A stretch of 64,000 nt of DNA from NCBI RefSeq assembly GCF_900465315.1, contig NZ_UBIX01000013.1. One strand, given 5' to 3'. Shown in pieces: positions 34,159 through 43,418 of this stretch; within the stretch, counting starts at the first letter, position 1; each line of letters starts with the position of its first letter. Source of the DNA: Asaia bogorensis_B (lineage in GTDB: Bacteria; Pseudomonadota; Alphaproteobacteria; Acetobacterales; Acetobacteraceae). Made by a program: the position numbers and the translations under genes. The notes below the pieces were generated by a model. That model did not search any database. It was not told where the DNA came from and was given only the letters and a program-made list of their open reading frames with translations.

Positions 34159-34901
34159 CGGGCGTCTTTCCTGAATTGCGTGTCGTGTACTGGTGCGCTT
34201 GATGGGCCGAGCAGATCCAGCAGCGCCTCTTGCTCCGGTCGTACGGCGATGGCGATATCGGCGAATGACGACGGCCTCAGCGCGTCGCCAATCTGGTCCG
34301 ACAGGGCAAGCGCCCGCACCGTTGAGAGAAGTGCGCTGTCTGGCCCCAGCGCCGAGAGAAACGCACGGGCTGTCGCGGCCGAGTAAAAGAGAACAGCGGC
34401 GATACGCTGTTTGGCCAGCAACGCCCGGGTGGCGTCATCCAGCGTGCCGGCAGGGGCGGTATGGTAAACCACCCGTCTTGTGACGCGCCAGCCCTGGTTT
34501 CGCAGGTCGCGCGCCAGCGTACCCCCAAGCCCGCGTCCGGTCGCGAGAAGAAGAGAGGGGTCTGACCGGGGGCGACCGAGATGCTGCAACAGGGAGCGGG
34601 CGTCGCCATCGGCATGATCGACATGACTGAAGCCGCAGGCGCGTGCGCGCTCGGCAGTGCGTGCGCCGACTGCCGTCAGCGGCGTTTGCAGTGGAAGCAC
34701 ATCACGCAGGGAGTCGAGGCTTTGCCCGCTGGTAACAACGACACGGCCGACAGGGGATAGGGGACGCAACGGCATAGGCATGATGCGCAGCATGGGGGCC
34801 AGATGAGGCTCCCAGCCCAGCGCCTCCAATGCACGGCGCGTATCGCTCAGTCCCGGTTCCGGGCGTGTGACAAGGATCGTCCGGCGCGGCGTATCAGCCA
34901 T
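34155..34901 (-). CDS. hemD: Uroporphyrinogen-III synthase
   Basis: This 248-residue enzyme cyclises hydroxymethylbilane to uroporphyrinogen III with inversion of ring D. HemD is poorly conserved, but ILVTRPEPGLSDTRRALEALGW at the start, the VVVTSGQSLDSL region, the AVGARTAERARACGF motif and FYSAATARAFLSAL are recognisable. The ATG at 34901 overlaps the hemC stop by 8 bp, which fixes the start and supports the function by linkage. The frame stays open upstream only as an antisense-like extension inside hemC. Confidence 0.85.
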   Translation of the reverse strand: MADTPRRTILVTRPEPGLSDTRRALEALGWEPHLAPMLRIMPMPLRPLSPVGRVVVTSGQSLDSLRDVLPLQTPLTAVGARTAERARACGFSHVDHADGDARSLLQHLGRPRSDPSLLLATGRGLGGTLARDLRNQGWRVTRRVVYHTAPAGTLDDATRALLAKQRIAAVLFYSAATARAFLSALGPDSALLSTVRALALSDQIGDALRPSSFADIAIAVRPEQEALLDLLGPSSAPVHDTQFRKDAR

Positions 34902-36012
34902 GATCCTCAAAGATATCGGCAGGGGAATCGGCACGGAGCGACAGGCCGAGTTCGCGCCCCAGACGCAGGGCCTCGGTCGGCTCGCCGCTGATCTCGCGTT
35001 GCAGGAAGAAGGAGCCATCCTCGCGGGCCACCAGACCTGTCAGGACAAGCTCGCGATCGCCGAAATGACCGCGCCCGCCCGGCTGGGCCTTGGGGCGCAG
35101 CCTGGCATAGCCACCTATCGGCGTGCGGCACGAGCCATCGAGCACATCCAGGAGCGCGCGTTCTGCTGTTGCAACAGCGCGTGCTTCGGGGTCTTCTATG
35201 GCCGCCAGCAGGTCGAGCAGTTCGCGGTCTTCCGCGCGGACTGTCACGCCAACGATACCCTGGCCGGCCGCCGGAATCATGAAATCGGTGTCGAGCACGA
35301 TATCGGCCCGGTCTTCCATACCCAGACGGCGTAGCCCGGCCAGGGCAAGAAGGGTCGCGTCGCAAGCGCCGCCTGCAAGCTTGTCGAGGCGTGTCTGCAC
35401 ATTGCCGCGTATCAGCCCGAACCGCAGATCCGGACGCCGATGCAGCAGCTGGGCCTGACGACGCACAGAGGCGCAGCCGATCCTGGCGCCAAAAGGCAGG
35501 GCATCGAGCGGGGAGTGACCAGCTGCGACCAGCGCCTTTGCCTTGTCGCGCAGCGCCGGGCTCAGGATCAGTACATCGCGTGCATCCTCACGCTTGAGCG
35601 TGCAGGCCAATGTCAGCCCGGCAGGCAGAACCGTTTCGAGATCCTTGAGGCTGTGAACGGCGAAATCGATCTGCCGTGCCAGCAGGGATTCATGGATTTC
35701 CTTGGCAAACAGCCCTTTGCCACCGATTTCCGACAGAAGGCGGGACTGGACCTGATCGCCTGTCGTGTTGATCGGGTGTTCCTGAAACGCGCCCATGTCA
35801 CGCAGCAGCGGACAGAAACGGGTCAGCCGTGTCAGGAAAGCCCTCGTCTGCACAAGCGCGAGCGGTGAGCCACGCGTGCCCACGCGGAGCGGCAGGGAGT
35901 GCCTTGAGGTCGGCGGATGAGGCGAGGCGTGTCGGCGCATGGCTTCGGCAGCAACCTGCTGCAATTGCAGGCTCTGGGTCATGAGCGCTTCGGGCATCGT
36001 CATCTGTTTCAT
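34894..36012 (-). CDS. hemC: Porphobilinogen deaminase (hydroxymethylbilane synthase)
   Basis: This enzyme condenses four porphobilinogens to hydroxymethylbilane. The protein is 372 residues from ATG 36012. The conserved part begins at LRVGTRGSPLAL, so about 40 N-terminal residues are extra, and a later ATG (for example 35940) could be the true start. Cys295 in LDGSCRTPIGGY carries the dipyrromethane cofactor. Other signatures are TTGDQVQSRLLSEIGGKGLF, the catalytic aspartate in IDFAVHSLKDLE, and IRGNVQTRLDKL. It heads the haem operon and is divergent from tsaD with an 80-bp spacer. Confidence 0.94.
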   Translation of the reverse strand: MKQMTMPEALMTQSLQLQQVAAEAMRRHASPHPPTSRHSLPLRVGTRGSPLALVQTRAFLTRLTRFCPLLRDMGAFQEHPINTTGDQVQSRLLSEIGGKGLFAKEIHESLLARQIDFAVHSLKDLETVLPAGLTLACTLKREDARDVLILSPALRDKAKALVAAGHSPLDALPFGARIGCASVRRQAQLLHRRPDLRFGLIRGNVQTRLDKLAGGACDATLLALAGLRRLGMEDRADIVLDTDFMIPAAGQGIVGVTVRAEDRELLDLLAAIEDPEARAVATAERALLDVLDGSCRTPIGGYARLRPKAQPGGRGHFGDRELVLTGLVAREDGSFFLQREISGEPTEALRLGRELGLSLRADSPADIFEDHG

Positions 36013-36091
36013 GGCTGATCTTGCTACTCCACCGCGTGATCCATGAAAAGAGACGGCTCGCTTATGACGTTCCATCGCGTTATCAGGGGGG

Positions 36092-37192
36092 ATGGCATGT
36101 TTTTCACTCAAGGCCCCGGTTCTGGCCATCGAATCAAGCTGTGACGAGACAGCATGCGCAATTCTCTCCCCCGAAGGGCGGGTGCTGGCCGAAACCGTGC
36201 ATACGCAGGCGGGCCATGCGGCGCTGGGTGGGGTTGTGCCAGAGATTGCTGCACGGGCGCACCTGTCCCTGTTGCCTGATATCGTCCGGCAAACACTTGA
36301 GAAATCGGGCCTTGCGTTGCACGAGATGGGGGCTTTTGCAGCCTGCACCGGTCCGGGTCTGATCGGTGGGCTGATTGTGGGTAGCAATTATGCAAAAGGG
36401 CTGGCACTGGCGATGGACCGGCCTTTTATCGCAGTAAATCATATCGAGGCCCATGCCCTGACAGCGCGGCTGCCGGGGCTGGTCGCGACCGATATTAAAT
36501 TTCCGTATCTTTTGCTTCTGGTGTCGGGTGGGCACTGCCAATGCGTCGCCGTGCACGGTGTGGGGCATTACGAAAAGCTTGGCGGAACGATCGACGACGC
36601 AGCGGGCGAAGCCTTCGACAAGGTGGCCAAAATTCTGGGGCTGGGCTGGCCGGGTGGTCCGGCCCTCGAAAAGCTTGCGGCTGAGGGCAATGCAGGAAGC
36701 ATCAGCCTGCCACGTCCATTGATCGGTCGGCCGGGTTGCGATTTCTCCTTTTCAGGACTGAAGACAGCAGTCGCCCGACAGATCGAGCCCTATGGCATGG
36801 CGGCCCTGCCACGGCAGGTTGCGGCGGATATCGCCGCCAGTTTTCAGCAATGCGTCTGCGCTGTGATGGCAGACAGGGCGCGTCATGCCCTCCAGGCGTT
36901 GCCAGAGGCCACGTCCCTTGTCGTGGCCGGCGGGGTGGCTGCCAATACGACGATCCGGGCCGCGCTGGAGCAGGTTGCGCAGGAGGCACATATTCCGTTC
37001 GTCGCACCGCCACTGCGTCTGTGCACAGATAACGCGGTCATGGTCGGCTGGGCAGCCATCGAAACGATTCGGGCGCATGAGCAGGCGGGTGTGATGCTGG
37101 AGGACGGCATTGCGGCCGCACCACGGCCTCGATGGCCGCTGGGCGATATTTCGCCTGCAGGAGGAGAAGCCAAGGCTCAGGCCCGGCAATAG
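36092..37192 (+). CDS. tsaD: tRNA threonylcarbamoyladenosine biosynthesis protein TsaD
   Basis: This 366-residue protein (formerly Gcp/YgjD) transfers the threonylcarbamoyl group to A37 of ANN-decoding tRNAs. Family signatures are VLAIESSCDETA, the metal-binding NHIEAHALTARL, SGGHCQ and the DDAAGEAFDKVAKILGL stretch. The ATG at 36092 follows directly on AGGGGG. It is divergent from hemC. The C-terminal tail after residue 345 is variable and without motif. The identification is secure. Confidence 0.95.
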   Translation: MACFSLKAPVLAIESSCDETACAILSPEGRVLAETVHTQAGHAALGGVVPEIAARAHLSLLPDIVRQTLEKSGLALHEMGAFAACTGPGLIGGLIVGSNYAKGLALAMDRPFIAVNHIEAHALTARLPGLVATDIKFPYLLLLVSGGHCQCVAVHGVGHYEKLGGTIDDAAGEAFDKVAKILGLGWPGGPALEKLAAEGNAGSISLPRPLIGRPGCDFSFSGLKTAVARQIEPYGMAALPRQVAADIAASFQQCVCAVMADRARHALQALPEATSLVVAGGVAANTTIRAALEQVAQEAHIPFVAPPLRLCTDNAVMVGWAAIETIRAHEQAGVMLEDGIAAAPRPRWPLGDISPAGGEAKAQARQ

Positions 37193-37301
37193 TAGTGCTG
37201 CACTATCCGAAAGCTGCCACGAAAGTTGACCAGGAACTGATTGGACCGAACGCGTTGTTCATGCTTGGCTGAAGCCGATAAAAAAAGGAAAGGTCAACGC
37301 A

Positions 37302-37496
37302 ATGAGCAAAGAAGATGATGCCTGGTTCACGATTGATGAGCAGGCCAGTGCTCTCGAGCGTCAGGCCGGTATTGCTGAACCAGCCCAGACTACCCGTGGT
37401 TTCCTGTGGTCGATTGTCCTCCCCTGCATTGCGATGGGGATTTTCCTCATAGGTGCCCTCTGGGTTCTCATTTCATGGTTCCACCTGTTGGGGTGA
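37302..37496 (+). CDS. Small single-pass membrane protein of unknown function
   Basis: This 64-residue protein has a hydrophilic N-terminal 32 residues and one C-terminal membrane helix (FLWSIVLPCIAMGIFLIGALWVLISWF). It looks like a tail-anchored protein. An AGGAAAGG ribosome site lies about 8 bases before the ATG, which supports translation. I do not recognise a family. It lies between tsaD and the serine tRNA gene. Confidence 0.6.
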   Translation: MSKEDDAWFTIDEQASALERQAGIAEPAQTTRGFLWSIVLPCIAMGIFLIGALWVLISWFHLLG

Positions 37497-37719
37497 GGGG
37501 GCTGCCGATCGCACCTTGAGGAAACCGCGCCGGATGTTTCTCGCGTCGACCACGTGTCAATCAGGCACGATGCTGCAGAACGGAATTTCTGGTGTGCGGG
37601 GACGGTGCATCGTTTCCGGGCATCCGGAAGGGGACCGAGGTATTCGCCCTCTTGCGTCCCGACATAAAACCGGGCAAAGAGGCGGCTCTCGCCGCAGGGG
37701 TCATGCCCTGATGAGCGCA

Positions 37720-37809
<90 letters not shown>

Positions 37810-38027
37810 TTTCCCTCAGAAATTTCCAGTTATGATCCCGATCTGTCCAGAGGCAGGACGTCGTGCACCATAACGCGTTCAGGGGATGCAACTTCATCAT
37901 CGACGAAGCGAGAGGTGACGATCGCTGACCGGCTTGACGCCGGGCGGATCAGGCGCCGATGGCGATATCCATGATGTCAGGTGTTTTTCGGCGCGTCAGC
38001 CGTTGCAGGCGCGTGATGCGCGTGCGT

Positions 38028-38052
38028 ACCGGGAGGGGTGGGCCCTCCCGGT
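38028..38052 (-). terminator. Stable hairpin after secB
   Basis: The inverted repeat ACCGGGAGGG / CCCTCCCGGT lies directly beyond the secB stop codon. The stem is a perfect 10 bp with a short loop, but no U-tract follows on the secB strand. It may act as a transcript-end stabiliser or weak terminator. Confidence 0.4.
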
Positions 38053-38060
38053 GCTCATGA

Positions 38061-38579
38061 TCAGGCGTTGCCTGCGGTCTCGGGGAACTGCTGGGCGCGC
38101 TTGGCCTGCCACAGTGCCACGAAATCGATTGGCTGCAGGACGATCGGCGGGAAGCCGCCATCGCGTGTTACGTCGCTGATGATGCTGCGGACATAGGGGA
38201 AGATCAGACGCGGCACTTCAACCAGCAGGATCGGTTCGATCAGTTCGGCGGGTGCGTCGGTCAGCGTGACGATGGCGGCGTAGGTCAGCTCGGCGATGAA
38301 CACCGTGCGGCCCGCTGCACCGCCCTCGGTTTCCGGCGATTCGGTCGCTTCGGCGCGGATGGCGAGTGCAACCTCGAAAACCGGCTGGGCTTCTTCAAGG
38401 CGATTGGCCTGCACGTCGATATTGACCGAGATCTGGGGTGCGGAACGCAGCGTTGCGAAAATCGCTGCACCGGCCGGGACCTCGAAGGAAAGGTCCTTCG
38501 TGTATTGCAGATTGACCGACAGGGGCAGGGCGGGCGGGTTGCCCTGGTCGTTGGCCGGGTTCTGGACGGTATCGGACAT
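38061..38579 (-). CDS. secB: Protein-export chaperone SecB
   Basis: This 172-residue protein keeps preproteins unfolded and hands them to SecA. The conserved SecB pattern is seen in VNLQYTKDLSFEVPAGAA, NIDVQANRL and the ILLVEVPRLIFPYVRSIISD segment with FPPIVLQPIDF. The ATG at 38579 has GAGG 9 bases upstream and matches the family start. The gene is divergent from the Tim44-domain gene at 38814. This arrangement is common in alphaproteobacteria. Confidence 0.95.
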   Translation of the reverse strand: MSDTVQNPANDQGNPPALPLSVNLQYTKDLSFEVPAGAAIFATLRSAPQISVNIDVQANRLEEAQPVFEVALAIRAEATESPETEGGAAGRTVFIAELTYAAIVTLTDAPAELIEPILLVEVPRLIFPYVRSIISDVTRDGGFPPIVLQPIDFVALWQAKRAQQFPETAGNA

Positions 38580-38813
38580 AAAGCCTCGCATTGCTCGCAT
38601 GGGCGGTTGTGAACATGCAGCCCATGAGAGCTGCATTGCGTACCTCTAGGCGGTAGCATGATCGATGACTCACGCCAACAGCCTAAGGTTCCGGCGCAAA
38701 TGTGACCATATTTCGGGTTGTGAGGCATTGGCAGGGAGTTGTGCCACCGCACGACCCGCTCTACCTAGGCAACATGCCCTTCGAGAAAAAAATAGCGGGA
38801 AGCTGAAGTCCTG

Positions 38814-39497
38814 ATGTCCGTCCTTTCGCATATCCCCTACGACATCGTCATTTTTGCCTTGCTGACGGCCCTTCTGGTCTGGCGGCTGCGTGCTGTGCTC
38901 GGTCGTCGCGTCGATGTTGGCGGATCATCCGTTACAGCTGCGCCTGTGCCTGCTCGCCCGCAGCCTGCGGCGGCCGCGCCGGCGCCCGTGGAAGAACCCA
39001 GCGCAAAGTTTGATATTCCCCAGCCCGCCACGCGGGTCGGACAGGTTCTGGCCGAGATTGCGGCAGCGCAGCCCGGGTTCAAACCGGAAATCTTTCTGCA
39101 AAATGCACAGAAGGCTTTCCGCGATGTCGTGACGGCCTTTGCAACGGGTGATCGCGAAAAACTGCGTGTTTATCTGACGCCTGAAGCTTTTGCCGGGTTT
39201 GACGCAGCCATTACGGCCCGCGAGGAGGCGCAGCAGCAGCAGCGCACCGAGATTGTTGGCATCAACTCGCTGGCCATTGTCGACGCCGTGCTGGCACGCT
39301 TTGAAGGCGGCGAGAAGGCACGTATCGACGTGCAGATCGTCTCACGCCAGATCAGCATTCTCAACGATGTTGGCGGGCAGCCGCTGATCGGGACGGAATC
39401 CGTTACCGAGTTTTCTGATCTATGGGAATTCGAGAGTGAAACAGGCCCGAACCAGCCAGTCGCTGCCTGGCATCTGGCGGCCGCGCGCGCAGCCTGA
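38814..39497 (+). CDS. Tim44-like domain membrane protein (TimA type)
   Basis: This 227-residue protein has one N-terminal membrane helix (about residues 8-24) with a following basic stretch, an Ala/Pro-rich linker (residues 40-62), and a C-terminal Tim44-like domain (about 75-222) with LQNAQKAFRDVVTAFATGDREKL. Mitochondrial Tim44 recruits the import motor; bacterial proteins of this type are thought to be membrane-bound with unknown function. Its place between secB (divergent) and mltA is the usual alphaproteobacterial arrangement. Confidence 0.85.
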   Translation: MSVLSHIPYDIVIFALLTALLVWRLRAVLGRRVDVGGSSVTAAPVPARPQPAAAAPAPVEEPSAKFDIPQPATRVGQVLAEIAAAQPGFKPEIFLQNAQKAFRDVVTAFATGDREKLRVYLTPEAFAGFDAAITAREEAQQQQRTEIVGINSLAIVDAVLARFEGGEKARIDVQIVSRQISILNDVGGQPLIGTESVTEFSDLWEFESETGPNQPVAAWHLAAARAA

Positions 39498-39640
39498 TAT
39501 CTGCTGAGCCTTTCCGTTGTCGGAACGCGTATCATGCTTCCGGCTGGCCCATGAATGTGCACTCTGCAGACCCGTACCGCCCGGTTGATGTTCTCATCGG
39601 GTCGTGGGGCTTGCAGGGCGTATGACGAAATCGGTTTGCC

Positions 39641-40798
39641 ATGAAGACAATTACCCGCCTCTCATTTGGGCTCAGCCTTGCCCTCCTGGCCTCCTGCGCC
39701 ACGCCGGAACAGGAAGAAGCCCGCCTCGATCTGACCCCGGTCACTTATGCCATGCTCGATGGCTGGTCAGCGGAAACGCCTGGTTCGCTTTTGCCCGAGC
39801 TACGTACAGAGTGCCAGCGCATCACGAGGTTGCCTCCTGAGACACATCTCGGTGGTGCGCAGGGGACGATTCCCAATGGCAGCCTCGCCGGGGACTGGAG
39901 CGGCGCCTGCACCGCCCTTCAATCGGTGGGGAGTGAGCCTGGTGAAGCGCGACGCTATTTCGAAACATGGTTCGCGCCCTATCTGGTCGCGAACGATGGT
40001 CTGATCACCGGCTATTACGAGCCCCAGATTTATGCTTCGGCCCAGAAGGGCGGCGAATTCCAGACACCGCTCTACGGACAGCCTGCCGACCTCGTGCGCA
40101 CCAAGGACACGGCGGGTGACTGGGTGACAGGGCGCTGGGAGAACGACAAGTTCGTTCCCTATTACAGCCGTGCCGAAATCGACCGTGGCGCGCTTGAGGG
40201 GCGCGGTCTGGAAATTGCCTGGTTGCGTTCGCCCGAGGACCTGTTTTTTCTGCAGATCCAGGGGGCAGGGCGTCTTGTCATGACCGATGGCTCCGTGCGT
40301 CGCGTCGGCTTCGCGGCCAAGAATGGCGAGCCTTATGTGCCGATCGGTCGTGTGCTGGTAAGCCAGGGTCAGATGGCGGCGCAGGATGTGTCTCTGGCTA
40401 CGCTGCGGGCCTGGCTTGCTGCGCATCCCGATCGTGCCCAGAGCGTCATGGAGCAAAACCCCAATTACGTGTTCTTCCGGCGTATCGATACGGTGCCGCT
40501 TGATCGCGGCGCCCCCGGCTCGATGGGTATACCCCTCACGCCCGGTCGTTCCGTCGCTGTGGACCGCAGTGTATTGCCGCTGGGCGTGCCGCTCTGGATC
40601 GATACGCATCTGCCGCAGGCAAACGGGGCAGAGGGGCATTGGACGCATCTTGTCTTCGCGCAGGATGTCGGCAGCGACATCAAGGGTGTCGGACGAGCGG
40701 ATTTGTTCACTGGCTGGGGCACCGAGGCGGAGGCGCTGGCTGGAAAACTGCGCAGTCGCGGCCGAATGGTCGTGCTCCTGCCGCATCCTCCCGCCTGA
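39641..40798 (+). CDS. mltA: Membrane-bound lytic murein transglycosylase A
   Basis: This 385-residue lipoprotein cleaves peptidoglycan between MurNAc and GlcNAc. The lipobox LLASC places the lipidated cysteine at residue 19. The MltA domain has GLITGYYEPQIYAS, then PYYSRAEIDRGAL, QIQGAGRLVM and a C-terminal 3D-type domain with FAQDVGSDIKGVGRADLFTG, which contains the catalytic aspartates. The stop codon overlaps the next ATG by one base (TGATG), so the methyltransferase downstream may be coupled to it. Confidence 0.93.
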   Translation: MKTITRLSFGLSLALLASCATPEQEEARLDLTPVTYAMLDGWSAETPGSLLPELRTECQRITRLPPETHLGGAQGTIPNGSLAGDWSGACTALQSVGSEPGEARRYFETWFAPYLVANDGLITGYYEPQIYASAQKGGEFQTPLYGQPADLVRTKDTAGDWVTGRWENDKFVPYYSRAEIDRGALEGRGLEIAWLRSPEDLFFLQIQGAGRLVMTDGSVRRVGFAAKNGEPYVPIGRVLVSQGQMAAQDVSLATLRAWLAAHPDRAQSVMEQNPNYVFFRRIDTVPLDRGAPGSMGIPLTPGRSVAVDRSVLPLGVPLWIDTHLPQANGAEGHWTHLVFAQDVGSDIKGVGRADLFTGWGTEAEALAGKLRSRGRMVVLLPHPPA

Positions 40799-41634
40799 TG
40801 AAGCATGACAAGGTCAGGGCGCGTCGGGAGGCGATTGGTCCCCACGCCCTGATACGTGGCGATGCGCTCAATGTCATGCGCCGTATGCCGGAGGCATCGG
40901 TCGATATTGTCGTGACATCGCCACCCTATAATATCGGTCTTGCCTACCGCACCTATAATGACCGTCTGGACGAGCAGGATTATATCGGCTGGATGCAGAT
41001 CATCTGCGCCCAAATTGCCCGCGTGCTCAAGCCGGGCGGCTCGTTCTTTCTGAATATTGCCGGCTCATCGGCACAGCCCTGGCTCCCATTCGAGCTGATC
41101 ACGCAGCTGCGTGATATTTTCGTGCTGCAGAACCACATCGTCTGGATCAAGTCTGTCTCGATCGAGGAAAAGACCTATGGTCATTTCAAGCCGGTCAATT
41201 CCACACGCTTCATCAACCATAATCACGAGCACGTCTTTCACCTGACGCATCAGGGGGATGTGCCGCTTCAGCGTCTCGCTGCGGGTGTTCCCTTCACTGA
41301 CAAGTCGAACATCAATCGCAGGCGCCACGCGGTCGATCGGCGGTGCCGGGGCAATACCTGGTTCATCCCGTATGAGACGGTGCGCCACCGCAAGGAGAAA
41401 TTCCTCCATCCTGCAACCTTCCCTGTGGCGCTGCCGACGGCGTGCATGACCCTTCATGGCTATGACGAGCGCACCGTGCTGCTTGATCCGTTCATGGGGA
41501 CGGGAACGAGTCTGGTGGCGGCGCATGAGCTCGGAGCCAGCGGGATCGGGATTGATATCGATACCCGCTATGTTTCCGTCGCACGGCGCCGACTGCGCGA
41601 GGCTCTTGGCGAGACGGACGATGAAGCTTCCTGA
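40798..41634 (+). CDS. Solitary DNA methyltransferase (N-4 cytosine / N-6 adenine type)
   Basis: This 278-residue enzyme methylates an exocyclic amino group in DNA. The catalytic motif is VTSPPYNIGL; the S/T-P-P-Y form is typical of N4-cytosine enzymes, while D-P-P-Y marks most adenine enzymes. The SAM motif FMGTGTSLVAA comes after the catalytic motif, which is the beta-class order. Between them are RVLKPGGSFFLNI, a GHFKPVNSTRFINHNHEH target-recognition segment and GNTWFIPYET. It lacks the C-terminal domain of CcrM and has no restriction endonuclease neighbour. It starts inside the mltA stop codon. Confidence 0.88.
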   Translation: MKHDKVRARREAIGPHALIRGDALNVMRRMPEASVDIVVTSPPYNIGLAYRTYNDRLDEQDYIGWMQIICAQIARVLKPGGSFFLNIAGSSAQPWLPFELITQLRDIFVLQNHIVWIKSVSIEEKTYGHFKPVNSTRFINHNHEHVFHLTHQGDVPLQRLAAGVPFTDKSNINRRRHAVDRRCRGNTWFIPYETVRHRKEKFLHPATFPVALPTACMTLHGYDERTVLLDPFMGTGTSLVAAHELGASGIGIDIDTRYVSVARRRLREALGETDDEAS

Positions 41635-41874
41635 GGGGCAATCCTGCGACGCCTCGCATCCCGATCGCACAGCAGGACGACCTTGAATGACTGCCGTAGT
41701 CTCTGAAGCCGGAGCCGATGTATCGGGCACGTAGCGCCTATACAGAGATGACGTATCGTTAAAATAGATTAACACTATCGGCGATACCTATCAGCATCAT
41801 TGGTAACAATACTTTGACAGGCGCAACCTGTTTGGACATGTTGCCCCAATCTGCACAAATTGGGGGATTGTCGG

Positions 41875-43362
41875 TTGTCGGATGCCGCCGGGAAGAGAAG
41901 ACTTATAAAAAGAACCATTGCCGGATTGGCGGTCGCAGGGATTGCGGCCTATGGCGCTACGATCGCTTATCTGACTCACTTTGATCATCAGGGTGCGCCG
42001 CGTCTGCCGACGAACAGCGCCACATGGCATGACCCGAAGGCACTGGCCGCGTTTCAGGCATTTCAGGAAACACGCTGCGATTACTGCCATACGCGCAATG
42101 CGGATCTCCCGTTCTATTTCAAGCTGCCTTTTGCCAACCAGATCATGGAGCGCGATCTGGTAGCGGGGCAGAGGCATTTCCGTTTTGAGCCTATCCTTGC
42201 GGCATTCATGTCTGGCAAGCCGCCGTCGGTTGAACAACTGTCGCGTATCGAGGAGGTGATCAGCCAGAACCGCATGCCGCCAGCAGCCTATCTGCTCATG
42301 CATCCGCATGCCTACATGACCGAAAAGGCCCGTGGCGATGTGCTGGCCTGGGTGGCTGACCAGCGTCGTCGCTATTACGCAACGCCCGGGGTCGCGCCGC
42401 AATTTGCGGGAGAGGTCATTCAGCCTATCCCGGAAAGCTTGCCGGTGGACTGGACGAAAGCCGAGCTGGGTCGGCAGCTTTTCTTTGATCGTCGTCTTTC
42501 GGGCGATGGCAAGCTCAACTGTGCGAGCTGCCACGGGCTCGACAAGGGGGGCGTGGATAATCTCGTCACGGCAACGGGAATCAACGGCCAGAAAGGCCCG
42601 ATCAACGTACCCAGCGTCTATAATGCCGTGTTCAACGTGGCACAGTTTTGGAATGGGCGTGCTGTTGACCTCGCAGCCCAGGCGGCGGGACCGGTGACCA
42701 ATCCGGTGGAGATGGGGTCGCATGACTGGCCCGCCGTGGCCGCCATCATTGCCGCCGTGCCGGAATATCATACGGCGTTCGAGGCTCTTTATGGCCCCAA
42801 CGCTGTCAATCAGCGCACGGTCACCAATGCCATTGCCGAGTACGAAAAAACCCTGATCACCCCTGACAGCCCGTTCGACCTTTATCTCAAGGGGGATAAC
42901 AACGCGATTACGGCGCAGGAGAAGCGGGGCTATGAGCGCTTCAAGGCGATTGGTTGCTCGGGCTGTCACAGCGGCGTGGCTGTGGGTGGCGATGCTTATG
43001 AGGTCATGGGACTGGAAGGTCCGTATTTCACGGATCGCAAGGCCGAGCTGACCGATGTGGACTCAGGGCGTGAGGGGTTTACCCATGCGCTTGATGACCA
43101 CCAGAAATTCAAGGTGCCCAATCTGCGCAACGTTGCGCTGACGGCCCCTTATTTTCATGATGGCAGTGCCGCAACTCTGGCGGATGCCGTGCGTCAGATG
43201 GCCCGTTACCAGACGCCTTATGCAACGTTGTCGAAGCAGGACGTTGACGATATCGTTGCTTTCCTCAAAACCCTGACAGGCAAATATCAGGGCGTGCCAC
43301 TGCAACAGGTCGTTGCGGAGCCACCTCTGAAGGCGCCAGAAACACAACAGGATGCGCCATGA
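41875..43362 (+). CDS. Tri-haem cytochrome c peroxidase, YhjA-like
   Basis: This 495-residue protein has one N-terminal membrane anchor (about residues 13-32) and three CxxCH haem sites: CDYCH (68-72), CASCH (216-220) and CSGCH (361-365). The last two belong to the di-haem peroxidase (MauG/CcpA) domain; the first is an extra N-terminal haem domain, as in E. coli YhjA, which takes electrons from the quinol pool. It should reduce periplasmic hydrogen peroxide. No ATG is available; TTG 41875 has GGGGGA upstream at a good distance, and TTG 41860 is an alternative. It lies between the methyltransferase and smr genes. Confidence 0.88.
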   Translation: MSDAAGKRRLIKRTIAGLAVAGIAAYGATIAYLTHFDHQGAPRLPTNSATWHDPKALAAFQAFQETRCDYCHTRNADLPFYFKLPFANQIMERDLVAGQRHFRFEPILAAFMSGKPPSVEQLSRIEEVISQNRMPPAAYLLMHPHAYMTEKARGDVLAWVADQRRRYYATPGVAPQFAGEVIQPIPESLPVDWTKAELGRQLFFDRRLSGDGKLNCASCHGLDKGGVDNLVTATGINGQKGPINVPSVYNAVFNVAQFWNGRAVDLAAQAAGPVTNPVEMGSHDWPAVAAIIAAVPEYHTAFEALYGPNAVNQRTVTNAIAEYEKTLITPDSPFDLYLKGDNNAITAQEKRGYERFKAIGCSGCHSGVAVGGDAYEVMGLEGPYFTDRKAELTDVDSGREGFTHALDDHQKFKVPNLRNVALTAPYFHDGSAATLADAVRQMARYQTPYATLSKQDVDDIVAFLKTLTGKYQGVPLQQVVAEPPLKAPETQQDAP

Positions 43363-43418
43363 GGGCGCACTGCCCTGAGAACTGAACGCGTATCCGTGCG
43401 CGTCATCGAGGAAGAGCC

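Noticed and set aside
41797..42969. A 390-codon minus-strand frame opposite the peroxidase
   Set aside because: The plus strand encodes three haem sites and a conserved enzyme; the antisense frame has no conserved features.
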